Below, in pieces: positions 62,842 through 64,000 of a DNA stretch of 64,000 bases. The translations under genes were made by a program, and so were the position numbers. Numbering within the stretch: position 1 is the first letter of the stretch; every line of letters starts with the position of its first letter. Under the pieces are notes generated by a model, which did no database searches, was not told the DNA's origin, and saw only the letters and a list, made by a program, of their open reading frames with translations. Source of the DNA: Xiphydria camelus (taxonomy: Eukaryota > Arthropoda > Insecta > Hymenoptera > Xiphydriidae); NCBI GenBank assembly GCA_963678675.1, contig OY783197.1, forward strand, positions 28,393,470-28,457,469. Reading direction: 5' to 3'.

Positions 62842-64000
62842 TATAAGTCCACACCGCAGAATTTTTTATATCGTAACCAAACGCTTAGTCATTCTAACCA
62901 GAAATTGGTGAATTCAACCGAACCCACGGAGGATCCACATTTCACCAAACAGTTTGGTCGTCTCCAAGATTTTGGTTAGATCGACCGAATATCTTTCTCA
63001 GCGTTCACAGCCGAGACGCTCAAATTTCCTCGGCGCTCTTCGCCCGGCACCCTTCGATCCTTTGAAAATCCGACTAACGAGCGGCTACCGCGACGCGATG
63101 CCGGGAAGCCGCCGACTTTTTTCCGATTAATCGCGCGCAAATGCGCCCGATTCCGCGTACTTTTAGCCCAGGTAAGCCTCGAGGGTTGGTCGCTGAGAGG
63201 GAGGAGGGTCGGACCGATATTAATCAGTCGCGCGAGAGATAGGGAGAAAGGAAAAAAAGCAAGCGCGAGCGCAAATGAAATTTCCCCGGCAACGTCGCGC
63301 TTTGTCGCGGTCGCGATTGGGGCGCATGCGCGATGGCGTAATAAGGTGTAGCTCTAATTAATCAGATTATATACCCACCTCTCGTCGCCGAGATTTTATC
63401 AAGCGGGCCGGAGTGCGCGAAACGGGCGGCGGAGCGGTACCGCCGGGATAAGTGGCAACGTCGAGAGTTCTGCACGGGGCGCGACTCGCCTCGGTCCGAA
63501 TTGTTGTCGTTGCTTCGCGAGAAATCTTTTTCGACTCGCTCTCCTCTCCCTTCGAGGCTCTCGTGACCGTAAAAGCGCGCCGGGTCCTACGTACATCTCG
63601 AAAGGCGGCTCCCGGTGGAAGCTGGCGCATTCGCGCGAGGAAACTCGAGATTTCTTAATTCGCGCGCCCTCAGTCCGGCATTCTAAACGCGCTTTGTGCG
63701 GTAGACAAGAGAAAGACGACGGCTTCCTCAGCGAGGACTGTATCAGCGGATGGCGAGAGAGAGTCACGTCCTCCCGCGTTTTGTCGGCCGGTAGGAGGGA
63801 GAAGGTCGCGCGCGCGCCATCAGAAACGGTCGTAGGGTTGACGACGACGAAGGAAGGAAGGAGGAAGGAAGCGAGGAAGAAAAGATCAGGGTTCGAGGGT
63901 AGGACGGAGAAAATTGAACGGGGTAAGGGACAGAGAGAGAGAGAGAGAGCGAAGGAAAGTGACAGCGAAGTGCGTTGGTAGGGAGGAAGGGGGGGTGCGC
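62842..64000. other. GC-rich right end of the window
   Basis: CpG-rich from ~63000, with GA runs and poly-G near the end (63930-64000). The ORFs (63367-63767 minus, 63694-63981 plus) are charged, low-information translations. This could be the promoter or 5' UTR of a gene beyond the window, but nothing in it proves that. Confidence 0.4.

Overview
This window is animal nuclear DNA, most likely from an insect and probably an ant or other hymenopteran. Genes are split by GT-AG introns. The encoded proteins are insect-like orthologues of conserved metazoan genes: GFAT, SIRT1, RpS24, VHL and an initiator tRNA-Met. CpG is frequent, AT-rich stretches alternate with GC-rich ones, and small inverted-repeat transposons are common. 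The ant assignment is an inference from protein character and composition. I could not run a search.

Layout. (1) 1.0-17.4 kb, minus strand: Gfat, the rate-limiting enzyme of hexosamine synthesis. It has 12 coding exons, and the first holds only 7 coding bases behind an 8.7 kb intron. (2) 17.4-23.4 kb: intergenic, with a 120-bp palindromic MITE. (3) 23.4-28.3 kb, minus strand: Sirt1, 9 coding exons, 781 codons. (4) 28.7-30.4 kb, plus strand: RpS24, divergent from Sirt1 across about 430 bp, with a TOP-like start and an ATG-only first coding exon. An unexplained antisense ORF overlaps its first exon and intron. (5) 31.7-33.2 kb, minus strand: a small predicted secreted protein of unknown function, convergent with RpS24. 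(6) 33.6-34.8 kb: a decayed-looking stretch of protein-like minus-strand reading that shifts between frames. (7) 35.0-40.0 kb, plus strand: a 1437-residue C2H2 zinc-finger protein with a 33-bp coding minisatellite. (8) 41.2 kb, minus strand: initiator tRNA-Met. (9) 41.3-54.4 kb: no confident protein gene. It contains a 200-N gap flanked by two near-identical 2.4-kb copies that look like a false assembly duplication. (10) 54.4-55.0 kb, plus strand: Vhl, two exons and a 65-bp intron. (11) 55.0-64.0 kb: mobile-element-rich sequence with several TA-flanked hairpin MITEs, two retroposon-like 3' ends facing tail to tail, and an 842-bp GATTAC-rich DNA transposon with an 8-bp target duplication.

The genes do not form one pathway. 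Gfat (nutrient flux to UDP-GlcNAc), Sirt1 (NAD-dependent deacetylase) and Vhl (oxygen sensing) are separate conserved metabolic or stress regulators. RpS24 and tRNA-iMet belong to translation. The most original content is the set of non-autonomous transposons, in particular one terminal-inverted-repeat family with four intact copies in the window (one counted twice through the duplication) plus one degraded copy.
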